A stretch of 64,000 bases of DNA from Rhizobium sp. AC27/96 (GCF_001692325.1 NZ_LXKN01000032.1:372001-436000), one strand, 5' to 3'; shown: positions 44,129 to 53,471, counted from the stretch's first letter. Notes: a model not told the origin generated them from the letters alone. Program-made: numbers and translations.

Positions 44129-45448
44129 TCAATCCTTGAGGATCAGCTCGATGACGGGCGTCACGACATCGGGCTTGAGAACGGGCAGTTCGAGGCTCAA
44201 TATCCCCTCTCCAACAGCGACGCCGATATTGGAATCGACCTCGGCATCCGGATCGAGCCAGTGCAATTCACTGGCGTCGTGCAGGAACTGCGCATATTTC
44301 ACCTTGCGTCCGAGCCCTTCGATATGGATGTGGCGGAAGGGCCAGGTCTGGACATGCAGATAGAGGCGGTTGCCCTTCTGGGTGAAACGGCAACCGTTCG
44401 GCGCCTTGTATTCAGAAGGCCCGGCGCCATAGATCGCGCGTCCGTTGACCCGCATCCATTCGCCATAGGTATCAAGCGCGGTAACGGCGCGGGCGTCGAA
44501 GGTGCCGCGTCCGGTCGGGCCGACATTCATCAGAAGATTGCCGCCGAGCGAAACCGTGTCGATCAGCATGTTGATGAGCTGGCCGGCATCCTTCCATGTG
44601 GTTTCGTCGCGATAATAGCCCCACGAGCCGCTGAAGGTGTGGCAGGCTTCCCAGCGCACTGGTAGCCCTGCAACGGTCGGCGCCACACGCGGCGTATATT
44701 GCTCCGGCGTCACCAGATCGGGCATGTGGTCCACATCGCGCGGCAGGTCGAGACGGTCACCGACGATGATATCGGGCTGCAGCTGGCGCACCAGCTTCAT
44801 CAGGTCTTCGCTCTCCCAATCGGCGCGACCCTTGCCGGGCAGCCCCTTGTAGACGCGGCGAGGATAGCTGAAATCGAACCAGATAACGTCGATCTTGCCG
44901 AAATTGGTGAGAAGTTCGGTCACCTGGTCGCGCATGTATTTGGCATAGCGCTTGACGTCGCGGCCTTCGTTGAGCTTGGCGGCGTCGGGATGATTGCGCT
45001 GCGGATGATGCGCGTCGATCGGGAAATCCGGGTGATGCCAGTCGAGCAGCGAATAGTAAAAGCCGACCTTGAGCCCTTCGGCGCGAAGCGCTTCGACATA
45101 GGGTCCGATCAGATCTTTGCCATAGGGCGTGTTGGTAACCTTGTAGTCGCTGACCTTGCTGTCCCAGAGGCAGAAGCCTTCATGGTGCTTGGCGGTGAGC
45201 ACGACATATTTCATGCCGGCTTCGCGGGCACGGCGCGCCCATTCGCGGGCGTCATAGAGGTCGGGATCGAAGTTGTCGAAATACTTCTGATAGGCTTCGG
45301 TGGTGAACTCTTCGCGGTTCTTCAGCCATTCGTGGCGCGCGCCGAGTGCATAAAGCCCGAAGTGAATGAACATGCCAAAGCGGTCATGTCCGAACCATGC
45401 CTTGCCGCCGGCCGCATCAAGGCCGCCGCTGATCGTTGCGTCGCTCAC
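44129..45448 (-). CDS. Alpha-L-fucosidase, glycoside hydrolase family 29
   Basis: A 439-residue GH29 enzyme. Conserved parts are WFGHDRFGMFIHFGLYALGARHEW (about 18-41), YVVLTAKHHEGFCLWDS (81-97), VGFYYSLLDWHHPDF (128-142) and KIDVIWFDFSYP (185-196). Asp192 is placed as the catalytic nucleophile. No signal peptide is seen, so it probably acts in the cytoplasm on imported fucosides. It heads the sugar operon, with a palindromic operator 27 bases upstream of the start. Fucosidase versus other GH29 specificities cannot be settled by eye. Confidence 0.88.
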   Translation of the reverse strand: MSDATISGGLDAAGGKAWFGHDRFGMFIHFGLYALGARHEWLKNREEFTTEAYQKYFDNFDPDLYDAREWARRAREAGMKYVVLTAKHHEGFCLWDSKVSDYKVTNTPYGKDLIGPYVEALRAEGLKVGFYYSLLDWHHPDFPIDAHHPQRNHPDAAKLNEGRDVKRYAKYMRDQVTELLTNFGKIDVIWFDFSYPRRVYKGLPGKGRADWESEDLMKLVRQLQPDIIVGDRLDLPRDVDHMPDLVTPEQYTPRVAPTVAGLPVRWEACHTFSGSWGYYRDETTWKDAGQLINMLIDTVSLGGNLLMNVGPTGRGTFDARAVTALDTYGEWMRVNGRAIYGAGPSEYKAPNGCRFTQKGNRLYLHVQTWPFRHIHIEGLGRKVKYAQFLHDASELHWLDPDAEVDSNIGVAVGEGILSLELPVLKPDVVTPVIELILKD

Positions 45449-45474
45449 ATTATCCTCCCAAGATTTTCAGTTCT

Positions 45475-45490
45475 ATCGAACCGGTTCGAT
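45475..45490. promoter_or_regulatory. LacI-type operator for the fucosidase operon
   Basis: ATCGAACCGGTTCGAT is a perfect 16-base palindrome with a central CG, the usual LacI/GalR-family operator form. It lies just upstream of the fucosidase start in the divergent region with the LacI regulator. Confidence 0.75.
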
Positions 45491-45630
45491 TTAATCATTG
45501 ATCCTCTCCTCATCGATGTCAAGCGCACTGTTGAAATCTTCTTTCCGCATATTGCTTCAGGGCCTACAAATGTTAGATTTGTGATAAGAGCTCGCAAAGG
45601 AACTCGCCTTCATCGGGAAGGCTGAAGGCG

Positions 45631-45646
45631 ATAGAAACGGTTCGAA
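45631..45646. promoter_or_regulatory. Second LacI-type operator, at the regulator's own start
   Basis: ATAGAAACGGTTCGAA matches the palindrome at 45475 in 13 of 16 positions and ends six bases before the regulator's start codon. This suggests autoregulation. Confidence 0.55.
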
Positions 45647-45652
45647 AATTTA

Positions 45653-46660
45653 ATGGCCACAATTCGTGACGTCGCCAAACTCGCCGACGTATCCGTGTCG
45701 ACGGTTTCGCTGGCCTTGAGCAATCCGGCGCGTGTCAGCCCGAAGACCCTCGAGAAAATCCGCCATGCGGTCGCCGCGGTCGGCTTCGTTGCCGATCCGC
45801 TTGCCCAGAGCCTGGCGCGCGGACGCAGCCGCATGATCGGCTTCGTCGTCGGCAATGTCGGCAATCCCTTCTTCGGGGATATCCGGCGCGAACTGGAAAA
45901 TTACGCGCTCGACCACAATCATTTCGTGCTCGTCACCGACTCCTCAGGCAAGACGGCGCGCGAAAAGGCCATGGTCGAACATCTGATCGGACTCAAGACG
46001 GCGGGTCTGGCGCTCGCTCCCTCCGGACATGACCAGGACTATCTCGATTTCGTCGCTGGATTGAATGTTCCGATCGTCTGCTTCGACCAGAAGGTGGCGG
46101 GGATCGAGCGGGATTTCGTCGGCTCCGACAACCATCTCGCCGGGGCGATGCTGACCGAACATCTGCTGCAACTCGGCCACAGGCGCATCGCCTTCATCAC
46201 CGGCCCGAGCCACATGCATACGGCAACCGAGCGCTATCGCGGCTTCACCGACACGATGGCGAATGCGGGGGTGGAGGTTAACCCGAATTTTGTCGTCGAC
46301 GGCCAGTTTACCCGCACCGCCGGCTATGAGGCGGCCATGCGCCTGCTCATCCAGCTCGAGCGCCCCACAGCGATCCTCGGCGCCAACAACACCGTCGCGC
46401 TCTCGGCGCTACAGGCCATGCAAGAGCTGGGTTTTCGCTGTCCGGAAGATATCTCGCTTGCCATGATCGACAATGTGCAATGGAGCTCGGTCATCACCCC
46501 GCGCATCACCATGGTCGTCCAGGATACTCTGGCGCTCGGCGGCATCATCGCGCGGCGCCTCATGCACCGCATCACCAACCCTCAAGGCGCAGTCGAACCG
46601 CCGCAGGATTTCGTTCTGACGCCGAAATTCGTGTCCGGCAATTCCTGCCGAAGGGTCTAG
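45653..46660 (+). CDS. LacI family transcriptional regulator
   Basis: A 335-residue repressor-type regulator. The helix-turn-helix and hinge are MATIRDVAKLADVSVSTVSLALSNPARVSPKTLEKIRHAVAAVGFV (1-46), followed by a periplasmic-binding-protein-like effector domain (MIGFVVGNVGNPFFGDIRREL onward). It is divergent from the fucosidase/ABC operon, with two matching operators in the gap. It most likely senses the imported sugar or a breakdown product. Confidence 0.94.
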   Translation: MATIRDVAKLADVSVSTVSLALSNPARVSPKTLEKIRHAVAAVGFVADPLAQSLARGRSRMIGFVVGNVGNPFFGDIRRELENYALDHNHFVLVTDSSGKTAREKAMVEHLIGLKTAGLALAPSGHDQDYLDFVAGLNVPIVCFDQKVAGIERDFVGSDNHLAGAMLTEHLLQLGHRRIAFITGPSHMHTATERYRGFTDTMANAGVEVNPNFVVDGQFTRTAGYEAAMRLLIQLERPTAILGANNTVALSALQAMQELGFRCPEDISLAMIDNVQWSSVITPRITMVVQDTLALGGIIARRLMHRITNPQGAVEPPQDFVLTPKFVSGNSCRRV

Positions 46661-46676
46661 CCTTCGCTGCTGCCCG

Positions 46677-47450
46677 CTACCAGCAGGTGAAGCCCGCATC
46701 GACGTTGACGATGGCGCCCGTCATCAGGCTTGCAGCGCTGGAGGCCAGAAAGAGCACGGCGCTGGCAACTTCCTCGGGTGTTCCCATGCGACCCATCGGC
46801 GTATCGCCCAGCCAGACTGGAATCCGGTCGCGGTTGGCCTCGACCGCCAGAACCATCGGCGTCTCGATATAAGTGGGGGCCACGGCATTCACCCTGATGC
46901 CGTGCTGTGCCCATTCCGCGGCCATCGAACGGGTGAGATGGTGAACGGCCGCCTTGGAGACGTTGTAGGGTGTTTGCGGTTGCGGCCGGTTGCAGATGAT
47001 CCCGGACATCGAACCAAGGTTGACGATGGCGCCCCGCTTCATCGCGATCATGTGGCGGCCGAAGGATCGCGAGCACCAGAATACGCCGTTGACGTTGACA
47101 TTCATCATGCGAAGCCAATCGGCGTCTGTGACCTCTTCCGAACTGATGCCGCTCTGGCCGATGCCGGCATTGTTGACCAGAATGGTCGCGGGACGGCCGC
47201 TATCCGCAAGCTCCGTCGCGATCGCTTCGATGCGGTCTGAATCCGTGACGTCGCCGACGCTGAGCTCGATATCATAGCCTTTATCACGCAAGGCAAGCGC
47301 TTCCTTCGCATCGGCCTCGTTTCGCTCGATGACGACCACGGCCGCACCGGCCTCGGCCAGCGCCTGCACGCAGCAGAGGCCGATTGCCCGGCCACCGCCG
47401 GTAACGACGGCGCGTTCGCCGTCGAGGCGGAATTTTTCCAGATAACTCAT
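46677..47450 (-). CDS. Short-chain dehydrogenase/reductase
   Basis: A 257-residue classical SDR. The cofactor motif is TGGGRAIGL (about 17-25), the strand motif NNAGIG (about 90-95), and the active-site Ser and YNVSK motif (SMSGIICNRPQPQTPYNVSKAAVHH) lie around 142-166. It resembles sugar or polyol dehydrogenases. It is convergent with the LacI gene and probably cotranscribed after the isomerase gene. Oxidation of fucose or a related sugar is a reasonable guess from context. Confidence 0.9.
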   Translation of the reverse strand: MSYLEKFRLDGERAVVTGGGRAIGLCCVQALAEAGAAVVVIERNEADAKEALALRDKGYDIELSVGDVTDSDRIEAIATELADSGRPATILVNNAGIGQSGISSEEVTDADWLRMMNVNVNGVFWCSRSFGRHMIAMKRGAIVNLGSMSGIICNRPQPQTPYNVSKAAVHHLTRSMAAEWAQHGIRVNAVAPTYIETPMVLAVEANRDRIPVWLGDTPMGRMGTPEEVASAVLFLASSAASLMTGAIVNVDAGFTCW

Positions 47451-47565
47451 GGTTCGGCTCCTCGGATGTAGGATGTGTTTGGCAAGGCGATGCGGTTTTC
47501 ATGAAGTTCGCTTCGCGACATTCAGTCATTCCCGCTCAGTCTCTTCGGGGTGTCTGCTACCGGCG

Positions 47566-48132
47566 CTACTCTGCAAAGCGCGGATTGTCGATGATCTCTT
47601 CCCGGCCATTTCTGCGGATCACCAGCTTCCGCATGCCGCGCTGGAGGATCTCGCCGTAGTCGTTGCCCGCCTCGACATTGCAGGCCCAGACAAAGATAAG
47701 CTTCTCACCGCCGGTATTGATGGAACGGTGCGCCCAATCGGGTGGAATAAAGGCGCAGACCCCTGGATCCATGCGGACGATCTCGCTTTGTCCGTCTCTC
47801 GATTCCAGCAGAAGAATGCCGTGGCCGCTCTGGGTGTAATAGATCTCGCCCATGTCGCGCCGCTTGTGGAAGTGGCCGCGGGTCATGAAGAATTCGTCGC
47901 CGACCGTTCCGGGCTCCATGGTGGTAGTACCGAAAAAGAGGTCGCTGCCTTCCTTCTTGTACTCGACAACTTCGTAGACGATCGGATCGTTGCGCTCGGA
48001 CACGATCGTCTCCAATGCGGTACGATCCTGAAAGATCTGCCGCAGGTCACTCAAACGCTTCGTGTAGCGGCCAGTCTCGGGCGAAACGCTTCCGGTTTGA
48101 CCATTGATGAGTACTGCTTCCGGCAAAAGCAT
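47566..48132 (-). CDS. Cupin-type glucose-6-phosphate isomerase
   Basis: A 188-residue cupin protein of the archaeal-type phosphoglucose isomerase family. Metal-binding residues appear in RGHFHKRRDMGEIYYTQSGHG (His-x-His and Glu) and PDWAHRSINTG (second His). Such enzymes interconvert glucose- and fructose-6-phosphate, though related cupins isomerise other sugars. ATG 48132 has AAGGA seven bases upstream; the frame also opens at TTG 48138. It is 115 bases upstream of the SDR on the same strand. Confidence 0.85.
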   Translation of the reverse strand: MLLPEAVLINGQTGSVSPETGRYTKRLSDLRQIFQDRTALETIVSERNDPIVYEVVEYKKEGSDLFFGTTTMEPGTVGDEFFMTRGHFHKRRDMGEIYYTQSGHGILLLESRDGQSEIVRMDPGVCAFIPPDWAHRSINTGGEKLIFVWACNVEAGNDYGEILQRGMRKLVIRRNGREEIIDNPRFAE

Positions 48133-48138
48133 GCGCAA

Positions 48139-48455
48139 TTCCTTGAAAGCTTGACCTTCGCCTCGCGCCCGTGTTGCTGTTGCGAGGCAGCCGCGAAGAA
48201 CGTTCTTCTGTCGAAAGCATATACGAAAGCCGCATCGCTTCCATCCAGAACGGCCTTGACGCCACCGATGTTAAACGTCCGGAACCCTCTAGCAAGTGCA
48301 GCTTTTCATTTGCCACAGCTTCCGTTTCGAGAGCCGCGGCCGGATGAAAATTTTGTTAAGCCCAAAAATTGCCATTGCTCTTGGTTGCAGAGCGCATATC
48401 GTGAATCCAGTTTCAGGTAGTGATGGATCGGGATGGCAGCCTGGGGGAGGAATAG
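48139..48455. other. Divergent intergenic region with a palindrome
   Basis: This spacer separates the isomerase gene from the histidine phosphatase gene. No coding frame is convincing. It contains the GAAGAACGTTCTTC palindrome and probably both promoters. Confidence 0.4.
48195..48208. promoter_or_regulatory. Palindromic operator candidate upstream of the isomerase gene
   Basis: GAAGAACGTTCTTC is a perfect 14-base palindrome with a central CG, 63 bases upstream of the isomerase start. It differs from the fucosidase operator, so a different regulator would be expected. Confidence 0.4.
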
Positions 48456-48926
48456 ATGGCGCCCGTCAAAATAGTGATCATGCGTCATGCCGAAAAGCCT
48501 GATGATCCGGGCGACCCAAATCTGTCGCCTGCCGGCGAGAACCGCGCCAAGGCACTCGTCACCTGGTATCCCGAAACGTTCGGTGTTCCCGATTTCATAT
48601 TTGCCGCTGCCATATCGAAGCATAGCGTGAGACCAGTTGAGACGGTCCAGCCTCTCGCCGATGCCTTGGGTCTCGAGCTGCATACGCCCTATGCCGATGA
48701 GGACTATACGGCTCTGGCTGAAGATCTGCTTAGCAAGCCGAAATTCGAAGGCAAGACGATCCTGGTCTGCTGGCATCACGGCCATATACCGGGATTGATG
48801 CAGGCGCTCGGCGCGCCGGTCGGAAGCTATCCCGATCCATGGGTGCCGACCGTCTTCAACCTGGTCCTCGTCACTGAATTCCATCATGGCACGCCCACGG
48901 TCTCCAAGGTATCGGAGCCGTTTTAA
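48456..48926 (+). CDS. Histidine phosphatase family protein (SixA/PGM-like)
   Basis: A 156-residue member of the histidine phosphatase superfamily. The catalytic motif is IMRHAEKPDDPG (about 8-19), a later NRAKAL segment carries the second Arg region, and CWHHGHIPGL (about 105-114) has the second catalytic His. GGGGGAGGAATAG provides a strong ribosome site before ATG 48456. The phosphosubstrate is unknown. It sits 39 bases before a phospholipase D-like gene. Confidence 0.85.
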   Translation: MAPVKIVIMRHAEKPDDPGDPNLSPAGENRAKALVTWYPETFGVPDFIFAAAISKHSVRPVETVQPLADALGLELHTPYADEDYTALAEDLLSKPKFEGKTILVCWHHGHIPGLMQALGAPVGSYPDPWVPTVFNLVLVTEFHHGTPTVSKVSEPF

Positions 48927-48965
48927 GTCTGGCCTAAAAGGCCTCGCAGCCTTCAGCATTCACGC

Positions 48966-50699
48966 ATGAAAACAGGCATCACCTTCATCGAAACGCATCG
49001 GGGGATTGAGATGGCTTTTGCGAACACGGGTACCAAAGGAAGTCTTACGGTCAAGCTCTGGCGCGGTGAGCGCATGTGCCTTATCGGCATGGACGTCACC
49101 AACCCAGAGGACGATTTCGTCGGCTTTGCGATCGAGGTGAAAAGCCCCGGTTCGGCTGACTATGTGCCTTTGAGAAACCGGCTCAATTTCGACTATACCA
49201 GTGCCGGCGGAAAGGGCGTTGACGGCTTCCGGAATTTTCTGTCGACCGCCGCACCCTTCCAGAAGTTTCGCTGGCTGCATTTCCCCTACGATCCGACCGG
49301 CGGCAACTATCTTTACCGGGTCACCAAGCTGCACATGAACGCGGCGGGCGCCTTGCGCAGCGGCGATCAGGTTGCCGATCTTCCGATCTCGCTCGATCGC
49401 ATGACCTATAGCGATTATCTCGATATCGGCTTCACCCGCAATTTTGCATCGTCGCAGGCCTATGCCGACAAATTCGGTAACAACCCGAACGTCATTCCGA
49501 GCGATCCGGATCAGGGGCTGACATTTACCAAGCTGCAGGGCGATGTCTATCAGTGGCTCGGCTTCGAAGCCTATGACCTCATATTCGGGCTGCTGGACGA
49601 GGTGGTGAACGACCCCGACCTCAGCATTGACGTCTTTGCCTATGACTTCAACGAGCGGGATATCGTTGCCAAGCTGGAAAGCTGCGGCAAGCGCGTCCGT
49701 GCCATCATCGACAATTCGGGATCACACAAGCCGGCCGACAGTGCGGAATCGCAGGCCGCCGCGCGCCTTGCCGTCTCGGCCGGGTCCGATGCCGTAAAGC
49801 GCATGCATTTCAAGACCCTGCAACACAACAAGGTCTTCATCGTCAAGCGCGGCGACCAGCCGATCAAGGTGCTGTTCGGTTCCACCAATTTCAGTTATCG
49901 CGGCCTCTACATTCAGGCAAACAATGCGCTGGTATTTCACTCCAGCGATGCGGCCGGGTTCTTCGGCCGCGCTTTCGAACTGGCCTTTCAGGGGCTGGAT
50001 GCATTCCAGCAGGATAGTCTCAGCAGCAAGTGGAACCTCGTTCAGGCGGCGGGAATGCCGGTGGCGCATTTCTGCTTCTCGCCGCACAAATCGAGCGATC
50101 TCTCGCTCAGCCCCGTCGGGGCGGCCATCGACCAGGCTTCCTCCTCGGTCTTCTATGCCATTGCCTTCCTCAATCAGATCCGCTCAGGCCCGGTGCGTCA
50201 GGCGGTCGATCGGCTGATGGGCAAGGATGTGTTCAGCTACGGCATTTCCGACAAGGAGGGTGGGCTTGAAATCCGCAAGCCCGACGGTTCTGTCGGCCTT
50301 GTGGATTTCAACTATCTGGCAAGCCACGCGCCGGAACCCTTCAAGACCGAATGGAGTGGCGGCAGCGGCATCCATCAGCACGACAAGTTCGTCGTGACCG
50401 ACTTCAATCTGCCGACGGCCAAGGTGTTCACCGGATCGTCCAACCTGTCTCCCAGCGGCGAAACCGGCAACGGCGACAACCTCGTGATGATCGAGGACCA
50501 GCGGGTGGCGACATCCTATGCAATCGAAGCGCTGCGGATCTTCGATCACCTTCATTTCCGCGCAGCAATGCAAAATTCCGGTGCGCCCAACAGCTTGACG
50601 CTGGCGCGGCCTCCTGCTGCCGGACAGGACGCCTGGTTTCGGCGTTTTTATACGGCGGGCTCCCAGGACATGAAGGATCGCCTGCTCTTCTCGCATTGA
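48966..50699 (+). CDS. Phospholipase D-like protein with two HKD motifs
   Basis: A 577-residue protein of the PLD superfamily. Motif one is HNKVFIVKRGD...FGSTNFS (about 286-312), where the Asp of HxKxxxxD is replaced by Lys with an Asp three residues later. Motif two is HDKFVVTDF...FTGSSNLS (about 472-492), with a normal Asp. An N-terminal region of about 150 residues is of unknown type. No signal peptide is evident. PLD enzymes act on phosphodiesters of lipids or nucleic acids. A patatin-like phospholipase follows 54 bases downstream. Confidence 0.83.
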   Translation: MKTGITFIETHRGIEMAFANTGTKGSLTVKLWRGERMCLIGMDVTNPEDDFVGFAIEVKSPGSADYVPLRNRLNFDYTSAGGKGVDGFRNFLSTAAPFQKFRWLHFPYDPTGGNYLYRVTKLHMNAAGALRSGDQVADLPISLDRMTYSDYLDIGFTRNFASSQAYADKFGNNPNVIPSDPDQGLTFTKLQGDVYQWLGFEAYDLIFGLLDEVVNDPDLSIDVFAYDFNERDIVAKLESCGKRVRAIIDNSGSHKPADSAESQAAARLAVSAGSDAVKRMHFKTLQHNKVFIVKRGDQPIKVLFGSTNFSYRGLYIQANNALVFHSSDAAGFFGRAFELAFQGLDAFQQDSLSSKWNLVQAAGMPVAHFCFSPHKSSDLSLSPVGAAIDQASSSVFYAIAFLNQIRSGPVRQAVDRLMGKDVFSYGISDKEGGLEIRKPDGSVGLVDFNYLASHAPEPFKTEWSGGSGIHQHDKFVVTDFNLPTAKVFTGSSNLSPSGETGNGDNLVMIEDQRVATSYAIEALRIFDHLHFRAAMQNSGAPNSLTLARPPAAGQDAWFRRFYTAGSQDMKDRLLFSH

Positions 50700-50753
50700 A
50701 GGCGAAGTGACGACATCAACAACGATCGCCGGCGCCGACCGAGGGTGTGACCG

Positions 50754-51974
50754 ATGAACGATATCGATGCGATACCCCTTTCCACAGAAGGGGAAGCCGT
50801 GGACGCAGCCGAATTCCGGTGGGACGGCAACAGCTTCGAGGCTGGAGTCGGCATCGCTGCTTCAGGCGGCGGCTTTCGCGCGATGCTGTTTCACGTCGGC
50901 GCCTTCATTCGGCTAGCAGAGCTTGGTATGCTGCAGCAGGCAAAACGCATCTCCAGCGTTTCCGGTGGTTCCATCGCCGCCGGCTGGCTTGCCTGCGTCT
51001 GGCCGGAGTTGGTCAAGGCTGAGTTCGCTAATATGAACGATGTCTTTGTCGGCCCGATGCTCGATTTTGCCCGTTCGCGGATCGATGTCATTGATGCGAT
51101 TATCGGGCTTCTGCCCGGTACATCAGCGGCAAAACAAGTCGAGAAATCCTACGACAAGCACCTGTTTCGCGGCCGCAGCCTTCAGGATCTCCCGGATCAG
51201 CCGCAATTCGTGTTCTGCGCAACGAACCTGCAGACAGGCGTGCTCTGGCGCTTCTGCAAGGCCTATGCCGGCGACTATATTGTCGGACGGCTCGACCGGC
51301 CGGATTTTCCGCTGGCCCGGGCTGTTGCCTCCTCCTCGGCGTTTCCACCCTTTCTGTCGCCCATGGTTCTCAACTTTGCGGATGGCAGTTTCCATGATTG
51401 GCCGGCTGCGCCGCGCCGACCGGTGCCGTCGATCGGCGATTTTCGCAGGACCGTCATTCTGACGGACGGCGGCGTCTACGACAATCACGGCGTCGAGCCG
51501 CTGGTGAAACGCTTCGCAACCCTCTTCGTCAGCGATGGCGGCGCCCCCTTCAGCCGAAATCCCAGGCTTTGCCGCAACTGGGTCAGTCAGCTTCGCCGGA
51601 TACTGGATGTAACCGACAACCAGGTAAGGGCTCTTCGCCGGCGCGATCTGATCGGGCGTTTCAAAGACAGTGATGCATTCGCCGATGAGGCGGCGCTGGT
51701 GACGGCGCAAGCCCATGCCCGCTTCGGTGCCTATTGGGGTATCGATACCGATCCCTCGAAACTTGTGCCTGAAGATGCGTTGCCTTGTTCAGCGGCCGCC
51801 GCATCTTCCCTTGCCGCCGTGCCCACTCGGCTCAGCAATCTTGGTGACGAGGTCTCCGAGAAGCTGGTCAACTGGGGATATGCGATCTGCGATCGCAGTG
51901 TTCGGACAAATTATGTCGGGCCGCTGCGGCCGGTTGTTCCGGTCTGGCCCTTTCCAAAACATTCACTGGCATAG
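50754..51974 (+). CDS. Patatin-like phospholipase
   Basis: A 406-residue patatin/cPLA2-fold acyl hydrolase. The oxyanion loop is AASGGGFRAMLFHVGAF (about 36-52). The nucleophile elbow SVSGGSIAAGWL (about 65-76) has Ser where the first Gly of GxSxG is usual. The catalytic Asp is in LTDGGVYDNHGVEPL (about 239-253). No signal peptide is visible, so it is probably cytoplasmic. It is paired with the upstream PLD-like gene, suggesting joint action on membrane lipids. Role in lipid turnover, defence or competition is open. Confidence 0.86.
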   Translation: MNDIDAIPLSTEGEAVDAAEFRWDGNSFEAGVGIAASGGGFRAMLFHVGAFIRLAELGMLQQAKRISSVSGGSIAAGWLACVWPELVKAEFANMNDVFVGPMLDFARSRIDVIDAIIGLLPGTSAAKQVEKSYDKHLFRGRSLQDLPDQPQFVFCATNLQTGVLWRFCKAYAGDYIVGRLDRPDFPLARAVASSSAFPPFLSPMVLNFADGSFHDWPAAPRRPVPSIGDFRRTVILTDGGVYDNHGVEPLVKRFATLFVSDGGAPFSRNPRLCRNWVSQLRRILDVTDNQVRALRRRDLIGRFKDSDAFADEAALVTAQAHARFGAYWGIDTDPSKLVPEDALPCSAAAASSLAAVPTRLSNLGDEVSEKLVNWGYAICDRSVRTNYVGPLRPVVPVWPFPKHSLA

Positions 51975-52303
51975 CAGCGCTTGATCATTCGGCGCGAAGC
52001 TCCAGATAGGCTTGGCGGATGAACTCTCATCGGAGCTATCCGTCCAACGCTGCTCTCCGGAAAATCTGAGACTTCGGGCCTTGTAGATCACAGGCCCGAC
52101 CGTCGCGGCGCGGATGCGCATCCCTTGAATAGTTCGATCATCGCGATGCTGATTGTTTCTGGTTCCAATTCACACGATAGAGCGGTTTCTTTGAAGGGCG
52201 TCAGATTTCATAAACCATCTCGCAGCGATTGCGTGATATTCCGGTCTGACTTCGACTATAGCCGGTGCGTGCCATTCATTGCGGCTCCGCGCGAGGATTG
52301 GGA
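51975..52303. other. Intergenic stretch without a recognisable gene
   Basis: About 330 bases between the patatin-like and diguanylate cyclase genes. No gene or strong hairpin was seen; it should hold the cyclase promoter. Confidence 0.45.
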
Positions 52304-53404
52304 ATGCTGATGGAAATACAAACGCATTTGCCGTCGTTGGTTCGCGTCCTGGGCCAAGTGGCAATTATCGTCTATGCCTATTCCTGGGTCATCCGGACGA
52401 TCGAGCGCGGCGTTTTGAAATCTGTCGCCATCGGGTTGCTCTTTGGCCTTGGCGGCATTCTGTCGATGGGCGATCCGATCCAATGGATGCCCGGCATCTT
52501 CCAGGATGGTCGTTCGATCCTGCTTGTTCTCACGCCGATCTATGGCGGTGCGGTCGGCACCGTGGTTGCGGTGATCATGATGGCTGTGTTTCGCTTCCTT
52601 GTCGGCGGTATCGGCGCCGTCGGTGGTGTTGCCGGCATTCTGATCGTTGCGACCGTAGGATATTTTCTGACGCTCGTGCCGCGGCAATGGACCGGCATCG
52701 GGTGGAAGCGCTCGGCGCTCTTCGGTCTGGCAACGACCACATCGCTTGTCGTTCTCATCTTCCTGCCATGGCCGGTCGCGAAAGAACTTCTACTTTCCGC
52801 GACGCTTCCCGTCACGATCGTCAATATCCTCGGCGTTATGCTGCTGTCAGACCTGCTCGAGCGCGAACGCTACCGCATCGGCATTCAGCGTGCGCTTGAG
52901 AACGAGGCCAGCCTCGATCCGCTCACGAAGTTGCCAAATCGCCGCGTCCTGCAGCGCGAGGGCGATCGTTGCAGCAAGGAAGCCGGAACGAGGAGGATTC
53001 CCTTTTCGATCATCATGCTCGATATCGACCACTTCAAGAAGATCAACGACAGCTGGGGTCACTCCTTCGGCGATACGGTTCTGGCGCGGGTGGCCGATGT
53101 GATCCGCCAGACCGTGCGCAAGACCGACATCGCAGCCCGCTACGGCGGCGAGGAGATCGTCGTGCTGTTACCGAACACCGACATGAGGGCGGCCGGAAAC
53201 CTTGCCGAGAAAATCCGCAACGACATCGAGACCACCGTGCTGATGTTCGAGCAGGAAACGATCCACGTCACCGTGAGTATGGGCATTGCCTGTTCCCATG
53301 AACCCTCGGCCGACTTCAAGCATGTCCTCGAAGCGGCGGACAAGGCGCTCTACCGCGCAAAGGCAAGCGGCCGCAATCGCGTCGAACTGGCGGAGACTGC
53401 GTAG
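52304..53404 (+). CDS. Membrane diguanylate cyclase (GGDEF)
   Basis: A 366-residue protein with an N-terminal multi-helix membrane sensor (about 10-190, 5TM type) and a GGDEF domain (about 200-360). The active motif is RYGGEEIVVL (GGEEI variant), preceded by DPLTKLPNRRVL and MLDIDHFKKINDSWGHSFGD and followed by VTVSMGIACS and ADKALYRAKASGRNRV. This supports synthesis of c-di-GMP. No RxxD inhibitory site was recognised. ATG 52304 has GAGGA at good spacing; the longer frame to 52265 is rejected. Confidence 0.92.
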   Translation: MLMEIQTHLPSLVRVLGQVAIIVYAYSWVIRTIERGVLKSVAIGLLFGLGGILSMGDPIQWMPGIFQDGRSILLVLTPIYGGAVGTVVAVIMMAVFRFLVGGIGAVGGVAGILIVATVGYFLTLVPRQWTGIGWKRSALFGLATTTSLVVLIFLPWPVAKELLLSATLPVTIVNILGVMLLSDLLERERYRIGIQRALENEASLDPLTKLPNRRVLQREGDRCSKEAGTRRIPFSIIMLDIDHFKKINDSWGHSFGDTVLARVADVIRQTVRKTDIAARYGGEEIVVLLPNTDMRAAGNLAEKIRNDIETTVLMFEQETIHVTVSMGIACSHEPSADFKHVLEAADKALYRAKASGRNRVELAETA

Positions 53405-53471
53405 AGCTGTTCTGAACACATGCCCAGAAGGCCGCGGACTTCATAACGAGAAAAACGACAAGCACTGCAAA

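Noticed and set aside
43312..51974. CBASS-type defence system (nucleotidyltransferase plus patatin effector)
   Set aside because: The nucleotidyltransferase is in a sugar operon on the other strand, several kilobases away, and lacks CD-NTase motifs. There is no sensor or ancillary CBASS gene.
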